Positions 36,333-45,991 of a stretch of DNA of 64,000 nucleotides are shown piece after piece. The notes under the pieces were generated by a model. It saw only the letters and a program-made list of their open reading frames with translations, searched no databases and was not told where the DNA came from. The stretch lies in assembly GCF_004803795.1 (NCBI RefSeq), contig NZ_CP012543.1:1612001-1676000 (forward strand), written 5' to 3'. Each line of letters opens with the position of its first letter. The stretch's first letter is position 1. This stretch comes from Campylobacter rectus (GTDB lineage: Bacteria > Campylobacterota > Campylobacteria > Campylobacterales > Campylobacteraceae). The translations under genes were made by a program, and so were the position numbers.

Positions 36333-37184
36333 ATGACGATATTGGACGGAAAAAACGTAAGCGCGCGGGTAAAGGAAAAAGTAAAATTTGAAGCGCTAAA
36401 TTTGAAAAATCAAGGCATAGAGCCGGCCCTTGCGGTGATACTGGTCGGCGAGGATAAAGCCAGCCAAACCTACGTCGCGGCCAAAGAAAAAGCTTGCATA
36501 GCCTGCGAGATAAAAAGCGTGATGCACCGCCTGAGCGAATCCACGACGCAAAGCGAGCTAATCGCGCTAATAGACGTGCTAAATTTAGACGACGGTATCG
36601 ACGGCATATTAGTGCAGCTGCCGCTACCAAAACACATCGATACGAATAAAATTTTAGAAACCATTAGCCCCGCAAAAGACGTGGACGGCTTTGCCGCTAT
36701 AAACGTCGGCAAGCTAGCTAGCGGACTTGACGGTTTCGTACCGTGCACGCCGCTAGGCATAATGGAAATTTTTAAAGCCTACGATATAAATTTAGAGGGC
36801 AAAAACGCCGTCGTGATCGGACGCAGCAACATCGTGGGCAAACCGATGGCAAATCTACTGCTAAACGCCAACGCGACCGTAACCGTGACGCATAGCAAAA
36901 CGCGAAATTTAAAAGAAATTTGCGCAGACGCCGATATCCTTGTCGCAGCCATCGGCAGGGCGGATTTCGTAACGGCGGATATGGTTAAAGAGGGCGCGGT
37001 GGTAATCGACGTAGGCATAAACCGTATGGACGACGGCAAGCTAAAGGGCGACGTCAAATTTGACGAGGTAGCTCCAAAATGCTCGTTTATAACGCCAGTT
37101 CCGGGAGGCGTAGGTCCGATGACTATCGCGATGCTGCTGTCAAACACCATAAAATCAGCCAAAAACCGCGCGAAAAAGGCATAA
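36333..37184 (+). CDS. folD: methylenetetrahydrofolate dehydrogenase/cyclohydrolase
   Basis: Bifunctional one-carbon enzyme. 283 residues; ILVGEDKASQTYVAAKEKAC with the catalytic lysine, DGILVQLPLPKHID, SPAKDVDGF and VIGRSNIVGKPMANLL, PVPGGVGPMTIAML are the standard FolD motifs. It is divergent from the cytochrome c gene and 3 bases before lepB. Confidence 0.96.
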   Translation: MTILDGKNVSARVKEKVKFEALNLKNQGIEPALAVILVGEDKASQTYVAAKEKACIACEIKSVMHRLSESTTQSELIALIDVLNLDDGIDGILVQLPLPKHIDTNKILETISPAKDVDGFAAINVGKLASGLDGFVPCTPLGIMEIFKAYDINLEGKNAVVIGRSNIVGKPMANLLLNANATVTVTHSKTRNLKEICADADILVAAIGRADFVTADMVKEGAVVIDVGINRMDDGKLKGDVKFDEVAPKCSFITPVPGGVGPMTIAMLLSNTIKSAKNRAKKA

Positions 37185-37187
37185 ATT

Positions 37188-38054
37188 TTGAAAAAAGCGT
37201 TTAATAAATTTTTGGATTTTTCAAACAGCTGGACGGGCACGGTCATCATCGTCCTGCTCGTGATTTTCTTTGTCGCGCAGGCCTTCGTGATACCATCAGG
37301 TTCGATGAAGGATACGCTTTTAGTCGGCGATCATCTTTTCGTTAAAAAATTTAGCTACGGCATCTCGACCCCGCGCATTCCGTGGATAGAGGTCAAGATT
37401 TTGCCCGATTTTAACGGTAACGGCCACCTCATCGAGGGAGCCAAACCGCAGCGCGGCGATATCGTGGTTTTTCGCTATCCGCACGATGAAAAGATCCACT
37501 ACGTCAAGCGAAATTTCGCAGTCGGCGGCGATGAAGTGATATTTACCGAAAAGGCGCTATTTTTACACCCGCACGAGGGCGAGGAGTTTATAAAGGCGAA
37601 TTTCGACGAAAAAGATATCGTTAAATTCGGCGGCAAACTTTTCGTCAAAGAACCCTATAAATTCGGCGGTATCCACTACGACGAGAAGGTAAATTTATTC
37701 GAACTGGCCGTAAACTACCTAAACGCGGGCAAATTCGCCATGCAACCCGTTATCGTGAGCGAGCTGCCAAAAACGGGCAACTATCCGTTTAACGCATTTT
37801 ATTTTCAGGTTCCGGAAGGCGAGTTTTTCATGATCGGCGACAATCGCGACCACTCAAACGACAGCCGTTTTTGGGGCCCCGTGGCATACAAAAATATCGT
37901 CGGCAAGCCTTGGTTTGTATATTTTAGCTGGGACGACGAATACAAAATCAGATGGAACAGGGTCGGCAAGAGCGTGGATTTTATACAAAACTCGCCCGAG
38001 CTGCTAGATGGCGCCAGAGCAGAAGCTAAAAACGACGGAAACAAGATCGAATGA
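37188..38054 (+). CDS. lepB: signal peptidase I
   Basis: Removes signal peptides of exported proteins at the inner membrane. 288 residues: one N-terminal membrane helix (TVIIVLLVIFFVAQAFVI), catalytic serine in PSGSMKDTLLVGDH, lysine in YVKRNFAVGGDEV, and GDNRDHSNDSRFWGPV. TTG start at 37188 follows 3 bases after folD. It overlaps the M50 gene by 4 bases. Confidence 0.95.
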   Translation: MKKAFNKFLDFSNSWTGTVIIVLLVIFFVAQAFVIPSGSMKDTLLVGDHLFVKKFSYGISTPRIPWIEVKILPDFNGNGHLIEGAKPQRGDIVVFRYPHDEKIHYVKRNFAVGGDEVIFTEKALFLHPHEGEEFIKANFDEKDIVKFGGKLFVKEPYKFGGIHYDEKVNLFELAVNYLNAGKFAMQPVIVSELPKTGNYPFNAFYFQVPEGEFFMIGDNRDHSNDSRFWGPVAYKNIVGKPWFVYFSWDDEYKIRWNRVGKSVDFIQNSPELLDGARAEAKNDGNKIE

Positions 38055-38704
38055 ACCTTGACAACATCGACTTCGCTCAGGTTGCGATCCTAGTCGCCGT
38101 GCTCGTTATATCCGTCGTCGGGCACGAGATCGCGCACGGATATGCGGCGTATAGATACGGCGATTTGACCGCTAAAAATTTGGGGCGGCTCAGCATAAAT
38201 CCCATAAAACACGTCGATCCGCTAGGCACTATCGTAGTGCCCGCACTCATGTATCTTAGCACTGGAGTGACGTTTGGCTGGGCTAAACCCGTACCTATAA
38301 ATTTACGCACGGTGCTCTATAACGGCGGCTACAAGGCCGCTACCCTCGTCGCGCTTGCTGGCATCGCATACAACCTCGCCCTTTTTGCGCTAGCGTTTTG
38401 CGCGTTTAAATTGATCGGTTTTGATGGCTTTTTTGATAGCACGGTAGCGGAGTTTGTTTTCATGCTCGCAGCCGTAAATTTAGTCCTAGCCCTCTTTAAC
38501 CTCTACCCTATCCCGCCTCTTGACGGCTCGAAAGCGCTTGAATATCTTTTACGCATTTTCGGGCTTCACGGCGCGGCAAACTGGCTAAACAGCATACAAA
38601 GATACGGCTTTATCGCGCTAGTTATCATCGTGATCTCGCCGCTAAAAGATTATTTTTTCGAGCCGATACGATATGCCGTCATGATCATGAGGATGTTTTT
38701 GTAA
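38051..38704 (+). CDS. site-2 protease family (M50) membrane metalloprotease
   Basis: 217 residues, about six membrane segments. The zinc motif HEIAH lies in VVGHEIAHGYAAYRYGD and the third ligand in YPIPPLDGSKALEY. This is the short, PDZ-less SpoIVFB-like type often found in bacteria. The substrate is unknown. Co-translated with lepB. Confidence 0.9.
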   Translation: MNLDNIDFAQVAILVAVLVISVVGHEIAHGYAAYRYGDLTAKNLGRLSINPIKHVDPLGTIVVPALMYLSTGVTFGWAKPVPINLRTVLYNGGYKAATLVALAGIAYNLALFALAFCAFKLIGFDGFFDSTVAEFVFMLAAVNLVLALFNLYPIPPLDGSKALEYLLRIFGLHGAANWLNSIQRYGFIALVIIVISPLKDYFFEPIRYAVMIMRMFL

Positions 38705-38780
38705 ACGGCAAATTTTAAAATTTAGCCCAAATTTCGCTCCTAAAGGCTCGCGGCGAAATTTTACTTTAATGCTTTTTTGC

Positions 38781-38786
38781 TATAAT
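38781..38786 (+). promoter_or_regulatory. -10 box of rpiB
   Basis: TATAAT preceded by a T-rich stretch (GCTTTTTTGC), 29 bases before the start codon. Confidence 0.5.
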
Positions 38787-38814
38787 TAAGCATTTTTTAG
38801 CTTATGGAAATTTC

Positions 38815-39255
38815 ATGAAAATAGACAAAATTTTTATCGCGAGCGACCACGCGGGCTTTGATCTTAAGGCGCAAATTTGCGAGCTTTTAAAAAACGAAGG
38901 TTTTAGTGTATGCGACTTAGGAACGCATAGCAAAGATAGCGTCGATTATCCCGATTTTGCCGCACTTCTGGCGCAAAATTTACGGCACGAGAACGAATAC
39001 GGCGTGCTAATCTGCGGCACGGGTATCGGCATCAGTATCGCGGCTAATCGCCATACGCACGTTCGCTGCGCGCTTTGTCACGACGTCACCACGGCAAAGC
39101 TCGCACGCGAGCATAACGACGCAAACGTGCTAGCCATGGGCGCTAGAACGATCGGCGACGCGGTCGCGGCAGATACGATAAAAGCCTTTTTTGCTACCGA
39201 ATTTGCTGGCGGCAGACACGAAAGACGCGTGAAAAAGCTAGGAGGCGAGAAATGA
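38815..39255 (+). CDS. rpiB: ribose-5-phosphate isomerase B
   Basis: 146 residues. IASDHAGFDLKAQI, GTHSKDSVDYPDFA, LICGTGIGISIAANR and EHNDANVLAMGART are the RpiB active-site segments. Interconverts ribose-5-P and ribulose-5-P. Overlaps the next gene by 4 bases; starts a run to ychF that matches Cj0925–Cj0930. Confidence 0.94.
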   Translation: MKIDKIFIASDHAGFDLKAQICELLKNEGFSVCDLGTHSKDSVDYPDFAALLAQNLRHENEYGVLICGTGIGISIAANRHTHVRCALCHDVTTAKLAREHNDANVLAMGARTIGDAVAADTIKAFFATEFAGGRHERRVKKLGGEK

Positions 39256-39581
39256 CCGATTGGCTCGTGCTCACCGTTTTGATCTGCGTTTGTATCTACC
39301 TCACCGTTATGGTGTTTTACTTTAAAACCTTGCTTAAAAAAGAGCGTGCGACGCGCGATTTTATGAAAAACAACCTCCAAGACACCGAAGTCGTCATACG
39401 CAAGCTGCAAATCCAGCTCCAGCGCGGTCTTGGCAACATCGACATCCTCACCGACGAGCTAAACAAAGTCAAAAACGACGCCAACGCCCTTCGCACCAGA
39501 AACTCGCAGTACCGCCTGGAAAACGACAAACTCCGCCAGCGCATCCGCGAGCTGGAGGGCAAAATCGAAGCGCTGCTATAA
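39252..39581 (+). CDS. small membrane-anchored coiled-coil protein
   Basis: 109 residues: one membrane helix (VLTVLICVCIYLTVMVFYF) then a continuous coiled coil rich in K, R, E, L, N (VIRKLQIQLQRG, LRQRIRELEGKIEALL). No family recognised. The place between rpiB and apt equals Cj0926. A structural or scaffold role is a guess. Confidence 0.75.
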   Translation: MTDWLVLTVLICVCIYLTVMVFYFKTLLKKERATRDFMKNNLQDTEVVIRKLQIQLQRGLGNIDILTDELNKVKNDANALRTRNSQYRLENDKLRQRIRELEGKIEALL

Positions 39582-39602
39582 ATCAAATTTAAAGGCAAAA
39601 AA

Positions 39603-40151
39603 ATGAAAGAACTAGACAAAGCGGGGAAGGAATTTTTATTAAATTCTATCCGCTGTATAAACGATTTTCCAAAGCCGGGCATAGTATTTCGCGACATCAC
39701 GACGCTGCTAAATAACAAAGAAGCGTTTAATTTTTTAATCGATCACCTAGCGGCTCGCTACGAAGACGCCGATATAGACTTTATATGTGGCATCGAGTCG
39801 CGCGGATTTATATTTGGAGCGGCTTTAGCGGCTAGGCTGCGGCTGCCTTTCGTACCGATCAGAAAGCCCAAAAAACTGCCCTACATCACGATCTCGCAAA
39901 AATACAGCCTAGAATACGGCGTGGACGAAGTGCAGATGCACATCGACGCATTCGGTGAAAAAGCAGGCGCAAAGGTGCTTTTGATCGATGATCTAATCGC
40001 TACGGGAGGCACTGCCAAAGCAAGCGTAGAGCTAATCAATCAAACAAGCGCAAAGTGCGTTGAAGCTTGCTTTTTAATCGATTTAAAGGATCTGGGCGGT
40101 AGCGAAATTTTACGCCCGCTTACTAAAATTTACAGCATATTAGAGCTTTAA
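39603..40151 (+). CDS. apt: adenine phosphoribosyltransferase
   Basis: 182 residues. Salvages adenine to AMP with [39 protein letters not shown] and the PRPP loop [16 protein letters not shown] are diagnostic. One base separates it from dedA. Confidence 0.95.
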   Translation: MKELDKAGKEFLLNSIRCINDFPKPGIVFRDITTLLNNKEAFNFLIDHLAARYEDADIDFICGIESRGFIFGAALAARLRLPFVPIRKPKKLPYITISQKYSLEYGVDEVQMHIDAFGEKAGAKVLLIDDLIATGGTAKASVELINQTSAKCVEACFLIDLKDLGGSEILRPLTKIYSILEL

Positions 40152-40152
40152 A

Positions 40153-40758
40153 ATGGAAGAATTTTTTATAAAATTACTCACCGAGTACGGCTACATCATA
40201 CTTTTTTTATGGTGTATAATGGAAGGCGAAATGGCTCTCATAATGGCGGGCATCCTCGCGCACACGACGCATATGCACATCGTGCCGGCGATCTTTATCG
40301 CGGGGCTGGGCGGTTTCGTCGGAGATCAAATTTACTTTTATCTAGGCCGCTATAACAAAAAATACATAGCCAGAAAGCTTCACACCCAGCGCCGCAAATT
40401 CGCCATCGCGCACATAATGCTGAAAAAATACGGCTGGCCGATCATCTTTATGCAGCGCTATATGTACGGCTTTCGCGTCATCATCCCGATGTGTATCGGC
40501 CTAACGGGCTATAGCGCGAAAAAATACGCCTTTATAAACCTGATAAGCGCGTGGTGCTGGGCCGCGATCACGATAATCCCTGCGTGGATTTTAGGTGAGC
40601 ACATACTTGATATCCTGCACAAAGCAAAAGAGCACTGGTACGTCGCCGTGCCGATAGTCGCGCTCTTTTTGGGCATTTTGCTTTGGGGTTTTAGACGCAT
40701 AGAAAATAAAATTTTAAATGAGAGGAGACACAGAAATGCGGTTGCAAATAATCAATAA
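40153..40758 (+). CDS. DedA family membrane protein
   Basis: 201 residues, 4–6 membrane segments. GGFVGDQIYFYLGRY and RYMYGFRVIIPMCIGLTGYS are the conserved DedA motifs with the acidic and arginine residues needed for function. DedA proteins flip undecaprenyl phosphate or phospholipids; which applies here is unknown. The end overlaps the pepA start by 23 bases. Confidence 0.9.
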   Translation: MEEFFIKLLTEYGYIILFLWCIMEGEMALIMAGILAHTTHMHIVPAIFIAGLGGFVGDQIYFYLGRYNKKYIARKLHTQRRKFAIAHIMLKKYGWPIIFMQRYMYGFRVIIPMCIGLTGYSAKKYAFINLISAWCWAAITIIPAWILGEHILDILHKAKEHWYVAVPIVALFLGILLWGFRRIENKILNERRHRNAVANNQ

Positions 40759-42193
40759 AAAACTAAGCAAAATCAAAGCCGATTTGGAGCTGATTTTCGT
40801 CGTAGATAAAGATCTAAAACATAAATTTATAAAAGACGAAAAGGCGTTTAAATTCGCCAACTACAAAGGCGAGAGCATCTTGCTTTTAACCGAACAAGCA
40901 AGGCTTTACGTGCCGTTAAATAAGCTAAATTTCGAGGAATTTCGCCTGAGTGCGGCAAAAGCTTATAACGCGCTAAAAACGCTAAACGTAAAAACGGTGA
41001 AACTAAATTCGTATCTGAGCGCTTGCGGCTGCGCAAAAACGAGCTTTCAGGCATTTGCGGAAGGCTTTTTGCTGGGAGCTTACGAATTTAACAAGTATAA
41101 AGAAAAAAAAGAAATTTACGCGCTTAAAGATATTATTTTTAGCTCGGAGGAATTTAACGACGTCAAATTTGACGCAAAAGAGGCTCGGCTTGGCCTAACT
41201 CACGGCGAGATAATCGCTACGGCGACAAATTTCACCAAAGACGTCGTAAATGAAATACCCGAAATCTACACTCCGCAAAAAATGGCGGAAGAGGCGCAAA
41301 ATCTGGCCAAAAACTATCCAAATTTAAGCTGCAAAATTTACGACGAGAAATTCCTCGCAAAAGAAAAGATGAACGCATTTTTGGCCGTAAACAGAGCCAG
41401 CGTCCATCCGCCTCGCCTCATCCACCTCATCTATAAGCCAAAAGACGCGAAAAAGCGCGTAATCTTCGTCGGCAAGGGGCTAACCTACGATAGCGGCGGG
41501 CTTAGCTTAAAGCCGGCTGATTATATGCTGACGATGAAGGCCGATAAAAGCGGTGCGGCTGCGGCGATGGGTATCATAAAAGGCGCGGCGGAGCTAAATT
41601 TGCCGTTTGAAATTCACGCGATTTTAGGCGCGACGGAAAATATGATCGGCGGCAACGCCTATAAACCGGACGACGTGCTGATCTCTCGCAGCGGCGTTAG
41701 CATCGAGGTGCGAAATACCGACGCCGAGGGCCGTTTGGTGCTCGCAGACTGCCTTAGCTACGCGCAGGATTTTAAGCCCGATATCCTCATCGACATGGCG
41801 ACGCTAACGGGCGCTTGCGTGGTCGGACTTGGCGAATACACAAGCGGCATAATGGGTAACAACGAGGAGCTAAAGGCGGAATTTAAAGCAAAAGCGGCAA
41901 AAAGCGGCGAGCTAACTACGATTTTAGAGTTTAACCCGCACTTGCGCGAGCTAATCAAAAGCCAGATCGCAGACGTCAGCAACACGGCGTCCAGTCGCTA
42001 CGGCGGCGCGATCACGGCGGGACTTTTCCTCGATAAATTTATAAAAGACGAGTTTAAAGACAAGTGGATGCACCAAGATATCGCAGGCCCCGCATACACC
42101 GAAAAAGCATGGGGATATAATAAAGCAGGCGCGACGGGAGCTGGCGTGCGGATGAATCTTTATTATCTATGCGCTATGGCAAAGGAGCTGTAA
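40736..42193 (+). CDS. pepA: leucyl aminopeptidase (M17)
   Basis: Cytosolic two-metal aminopeptidase, also known as a DNA-binding protein in some bacteria. GKGLTYDSGGLSLKPADYML carries the lysine and first metal ligand, and NTDAEGRLVLADCLSYAQ is the M17 signature. I choose ATG at 40736 (485 residues) because GAGGAGA lies 7 bases before it; an upstream in-frame ATG at 40718 has no such site. The stop overlaps the ychF start (TAATG). Confidence 0.95.
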   Translation: MRLQIINKKLSKIKADLELIFVVDKDLKHKFIKDEKAFKFANYKGESILLLTEQARLYVPLNKLNFEEFRLSAAKAYNALKTLNVKTVKLNSYLSACGCAKTSFQAFAEGFLLGAYEFNKYKEKKEIYALKDIIFSSEEFNDVKFDAKEARLGLTHGEIIATATNFTKDVVNEIPEIYTPQKMAEEAQNLAKNYPNLSCKIYDEKFLAKEKMNAFLAVNRASVHPPRLIHLIYKPKDAKKRVIFVGKGLTYDSGGLSLKPADYMLTMKADKSGAAAAMGIIKGAAELNLPFEIHAILGATENMIGGNAYKPDDVLISRSGVSIEVRNTDAEGRLVLADCLSYAQDFKPDILIDMATLTGACVVGLGEYTSGIMGNNEELKAEFKAKAAKSGELTTILEFNPHLRELIKSQIADVSNTASSRYGGAITAGLFLDKFIKDEFKDKWMHQDIAGPAYTEKAWGYNKAGATGAGVRMNLYYLCAMAKEL

Positions 42194-43296
42194 TGGGACT
42201 AGCAGTAGGTATCGTAGGATTGCCAAACGTCGGCAAATCAACCACGTTTAACGCACTAACGAAAGCGCAAAACGCCGAGAGCGCGAACTATCCGTTTTGC
42301 ACGATCGAGCCGAATAAAGCCGTCGTGCCGGTGCCCGACAAGCGCCTAGGCGAGCTAGCCAAAATCGTAAATCCAAATAAAATCCAATACTCGACTATCG
42401 AATTCGTCGATATCGCGGGGCTCGTAAAGGGCGCAAGCACGGGCGAGGGGCTGGGAAATAAATTTCTCTCAAACATCCGCGAGACCGAGGTGATTTTGCA
42501 CATCGTGCGCTGCTTTGAAGACGAAAACATCACGCACGTAGAAGGCGGCGTCGATCCCGTGCGAGACGTCGAAATCATCGAGACCGAGCTCATCCTCGCC
42601 GACATCGAGCAGCTAAACAAAAAAATCGAGCGCCTAACCCGCGAAGCCAAAGCGAACGCAAAAGGCGCGAAAGAGGCGCTAGAGACGGCAAACGCGCTGC
42701 TAGCTCACCTAAACGACGGCAAAAGCGCGAGCAGCTTCGGCGGCAAGGACGAGGACGCGTTTATAAATTTAAACAAAGAGCTAAGATTGCTCAGCGCAAA
42801 AGAGGTCGTCTACGGCGCAAATGTGGGTGAGGACGGCATCTCGGAGGATAACAAATACGTGCAGGCGCTTCGCGAATTTGCCGCGCGCTCGGGACACGAG
42901 GTTATCAAGCTCTGCGCTAAGATCGAAGAGGAGCTCGTCGGACTTAGCGACGAAGAGGCGCACGAGTTTTTAAGCTCGCTAGGCACGAACGAAAGCGGCC
43001 TAGAAAAGATCATCAAAACGGCGTTTGCAAAGCTAAATTTGATCAGCTATTTTACCGCAGGCGTCGTCGAGGTGCGCGCATGGACGATCGTAAAAGGCTG
43101 GAAAGCGCCAAAAGCCGCCAGCGTCATCCACAACGACTTTGAGCGAGGATTTATCAGAGCCGAGGTCATCGGCTACGAGGACTACATCGCTTGCGGCGGC
43201 GAAAACCCGGCCAAAGAGGCCGGCAAAATGCGCCTAGAGGGCAAGGACTATGTCGTTCAAGACGGCGACGTAATGCATTTCAGGTTTAACGTTTAA
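42193..43296 (+). CDS. ychF: redox-regulated ATPase YchF (Obg family)
   Basis: 367 residues from ATG at 42193, which has AAAGGAG upstream and overlaps the pepA stop by 1 base. P-loop GLPNVGKSTTFNAL, switch region DIAGLVKGASTGEGLGNKFL, a coiled-coil insertion and a C-terminal TGS domain ending in DYVVQDGDVMHFRFNV. YchF binds ATP rather than GTP and affects ribosome function and oxidative stress. Last gene of its run. Confidence 0.95.
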   Translation: MGLAVGIVGLPNVGKSTTFNALTKAQNAESANYPFCTIEPNKAVVPVPDKRLGELAKIVNPNKIQYSTIEFVDIAGLVKGASTGEGLGNKFLSNIRETEVILHIVRCFEDENITHVEGGVDPVRDVEIIETELILADIEQLNKKIERLTREAKANAKGAKEALETANALLAHLNDGKSASSFGGKDEDAFINLNKELRLLSAKEVVYGANVGEDGISEDNKYVQALREFAARSGHEVIKLCAKIEEELVGLSDEEAHEFLSSLGTNESGLEKIIKTAFAKLNLISYFTAGVVEVRAWTIVKGWKAPKAASVIHNDFERGFIRAEVIGYEDYIACGGENPAKEAGKMRLEGKDYVVQDGDVMHFRFNV

Positions 43297-43902
43297 AGGC
43301 GGAGCGTTGCTTGCGGGAGCGCAAACCGCTTTCTCAAAGAGCGCAGGAGCAAGGCGTCCGCGCTAAAACAAACGAGCAGGGCATATCGCTTCGAGATTCG
43401 TAGCGGCAAGCTCTCTCAAAGCGGGCTAAATTTAACTTTCCGGCAGGCTTGATTTGGGGTTAAATTTAACCCTTTTGCCGCTATTTTTCGCTACCGAGTT
43501 TCGTCCGCAAACAACAACTCATAGGATGCAAACTGCTTTCTCAAAGAGCGCAGGAGCACAAGGTATCCGTGCCGAAGTACTTTGTAGCGGTAGCGTTTTA
43601 GCAATTGCGACCGCTAGAAGCAAGCAAGCGGAGCATATCGTTTTGCGCTGCGTAGCGACGAACCACAAATTGGTCAAATTTGACTTTTCGGGCCGAGCGG
43701 TTTTGGGCTAAATTTGACCGCCCTTCCTTTCTTGCCGCGCAGCTTACGAGCCTAAGCGCGGGCAAGATAAATTTTTGCGTCGGCATCTTGGCTACTCTAG
43801 TAACCGCACCATAAAATTTTAGTCTTTAAAGATGCGGTTAAATTTAGCTCGGCGCGGGTTTTGTAGCTCAAATTTGACTCGCGCTAGATTTAAGGAAAAA
43901 AT
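43297..43902. other. gene-free stretch with a two-copy repeat
   Basis: No gene supported; the repeat at 43321 and 43527 is listed separately. The rest contains AAATTT words and a plausible leader for the Sel1-repeat gene. Confidence 0.6.
43321..43659 (+). repeat. diverged repeat in two copies downstream of ychF
   Basis: GCAAACCGCTTTCTCAAAGA followed by GCGCAGGAGCA at 43321–43351 recurs at about 43528–43558 with one change, and GCATATCGCTTCGAGATTCG plus TAGCGG at 43381 is echoed by GCATATCGTTTTGCGCTGCG plus TAGCGA at 43633. The middle part differs in length, so copies span about 86 and 132 bases. Confidence 0.75.
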
Positions 43903-44531
43903 TTGAAAAAGATCATAGCCGTTTGCGCAACCGCATTAAATTTACTCTGCGCTCAAATAAATTTCGAAGGAGCCAAAGCCCAGGGCGACGCCATAGTTGC
44001 CTACAAGGAAAAGCAATTTAAGGACGCGGCAAGGCTTTTAAAAACCTCATGCGATAAAAATATCGCTAGCGGCTGCTTTAATCTAGCATTTTTATACGAA
44101 GAAGGCGAAGGCGTAGCAAGAGACGATGCCAAAGCCGCAAAGCTCTACGACAAAGCCTGCTACCTAGGCAGCGCATCCGCGTGTAACAATCTCTCCATCC
44201 AGTACAGACAAGGTCGCGGCGTGAAAAAAGACGTCAAAAAAGCAAACGAACTAGCCAAAAAAGCGTGCGACGCGGGCAACCTCAGGGCTGCACTTTTATC
44301 GGCAAGGCATACTATGGCGGCGAGGGCGTCAAAAAAGACTACAAAAAAGCGGCCGAGTTTTATAAAAAATCATGCGATCAAAACCATCCCACGGGCTGCA
44401 TGCTGCTTGGCATCCTATACGAGGATGGTCTAGGCGCACAAAGAGATCTGCAAACGGCGAAAAAGTACTACTCAAAAGTCTGCCAAATGGGCGAGAATCT
44501 AGGCTGCAAACTCTACAAAGAAGCAAAATAG
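43903..44531 (+). pseudogene. cysteine-rich Sel1-repeat protein (Hcp-like), frameshifted
   Basis: Signal peptide (KKIIAVCATALNLLCA) followed by Sel1 repeats of about 36 residues, each with a cysteine pair (CDKNIASGCFNLAFLYEEGE, CYLGSASACNNLSIQYRQGR), the pattern of Helicobacter cysteine-rich proteins. The first frame runs off into non-repeat sequence after ACDAGN; the other frame continues with QGCTFIGKAYYGGEGVKKD to a stop at 44531. One missing base around 44277–44283 explains it (total length is 3n+2). Hcp proteins are secreted or periplasmic and disulfide-rich; function here unknown. Could be an assembly error. Confidence 0.8.
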
Positions 44532-44579
44532 GTTAAATTTGAGAAAAATAAAGCTAGTAAAATTTAACAAAGGAGCGCG

Positions 44580-45991
44580 ATGATAAAACAGCTCTTACTA
44601 CTGCTTTTTGCGCTAAATTTCGCCCTCGCAAATTTGACGGACGAAGCTCAAATCGCCTACGACGCGGGCGATGAAAAAACGGCGGCAAAAATTTGGCAAA
44701 AAGCATGCGAATCAGGCGAGGCGCGCGGATGCGTAAGGCTTGGGTTTTTATACCAAAGCGGCAGAGGCGTAAAGCAAGATGACGAAAAAGCCGGTAAATT
44801 TTACCAAAAAGCTTGCGACGCGGGCGAGCTAAGAGGCTGCGACAGCCTAGCCTCGCTACACCAAAATAGCGGCAAACACGCCAAAGCCGCCGCTATTTTT
44901 GAGCAAGCCTGCGAAAAAGGATTTGGTTTAAGCTGCTATAATCTAGCTCAAATTTACGAAGCGAGCGTTGGCGTCGCGCCGGATGAAAGCAAGGCGCTAT
45001 ACCTCTACGTAAAAGCTTGCGAGCACGGATACGCCGTAGTTTGCTACTATCTAGGCGGCATGTACGCGGACGGCTGGACGGGCACAAACGACGAAGCCGC
45101 GAAAAACTCGAAAAACGCACTCAAATTTTACTCGCTTGCGTGCGAGGGCAAAATTTACGAAGCGTGCGAGGCTTTAGGCAGGCTTTACGAGGACGGCGAG
45201 GCGGGTTTTGCGCAGGATATCAAGGCTGCTAGATCCTACTACAACAAGGCCTGCGCCGCAAATGCCTACAAATGCGGCGGCAGCGAGCGCCTAGACGAGC
45301 TACAGGGCGGCTGGGCGCAGTATCAAAACGGGCAGTTTGAGGCGGCCTACGAGCTAGGCAAAGAGTCGTGCGACAGGGGCGTAGCAAACGGCTGTGCGGC
45401 GCTAGGAGAGCTCTACGCAAAGGGGCTCGGCGGAGCGCGGCAAGATAGCGAGCAGGCGGTAAAATTTCACGAGAAGGCCTGCGAAGGCGGATTTGGAGCT
45501 TCTTGCGCCAAGTTTGGCGAGATGCTATCTTGGGGGCGCAGCGTAAAAAAGGACGTTCCGCGCGCTCTGGAGCTTTTTGAAAAGTCCTGCCTGCTTTGGC
45601 GGCTGGATGCTTGCGAGAGCCTAGCGGACGCGTATTTTGAGGGTGCGGACGCGCCGCAAGATATAGCAAAAGCCTTTAACTTTTACGGGATCGCCTGTTA
45701 CAACGGGCTAAAACCGGCCTGCACGAACCTGGGCGCGATCTACGAAAGAGGCATAGGCGAAGCGATAAAGGCGGACGAAAACGAGGGGCCGAGAGCCTTT
45801 TTCGCGAGGCTTGCGAAGCCGGCGACGCGCGCGGATGCCTAAATCTAGCGCGCCGTCTTGAGAGCGGCGATAAAAAGCAAGCCGCCGCGCTACGCCAAAA
45901 GGCGCAAAAGCTGCATGAAAAAGAGTGCGAGGCGGGGCTAGCTAAAAAGTGTCTGGAATTTAAAAAATCAACCGTAAAGGAGAAAATATGA
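44580..45991 (+). pseudogene. larger Sel1-repeat protein (Hcp-like), frameshifted near its end
   Basis: Signal peptide (IKQLLLLLFALNFALA) and about ten Sel1 units with paired cysteines (AGELRGCDSLASLHQNSG and the like). The main frame ends at 45842 in FFARLAKPATRADA. Adding one T to the T5 at 45798–45802 restores FREACEAGDARGCLNLARRL and continues to a stop at 45989–45991, which overlaps the next start (ATGA). Repeats and coupling both show that the longer form, about 470 residues, is the ancestral one. The truncated 420-residue product may still fold. Confidence 0.8.

Noticed and set aside
40718-40735. earlier start codon for pepA
   Set aside because: The ATG at 40736 has a good GAGGAGA site at proper distance; the earlier one does not and would deepen the overlap with dedA.
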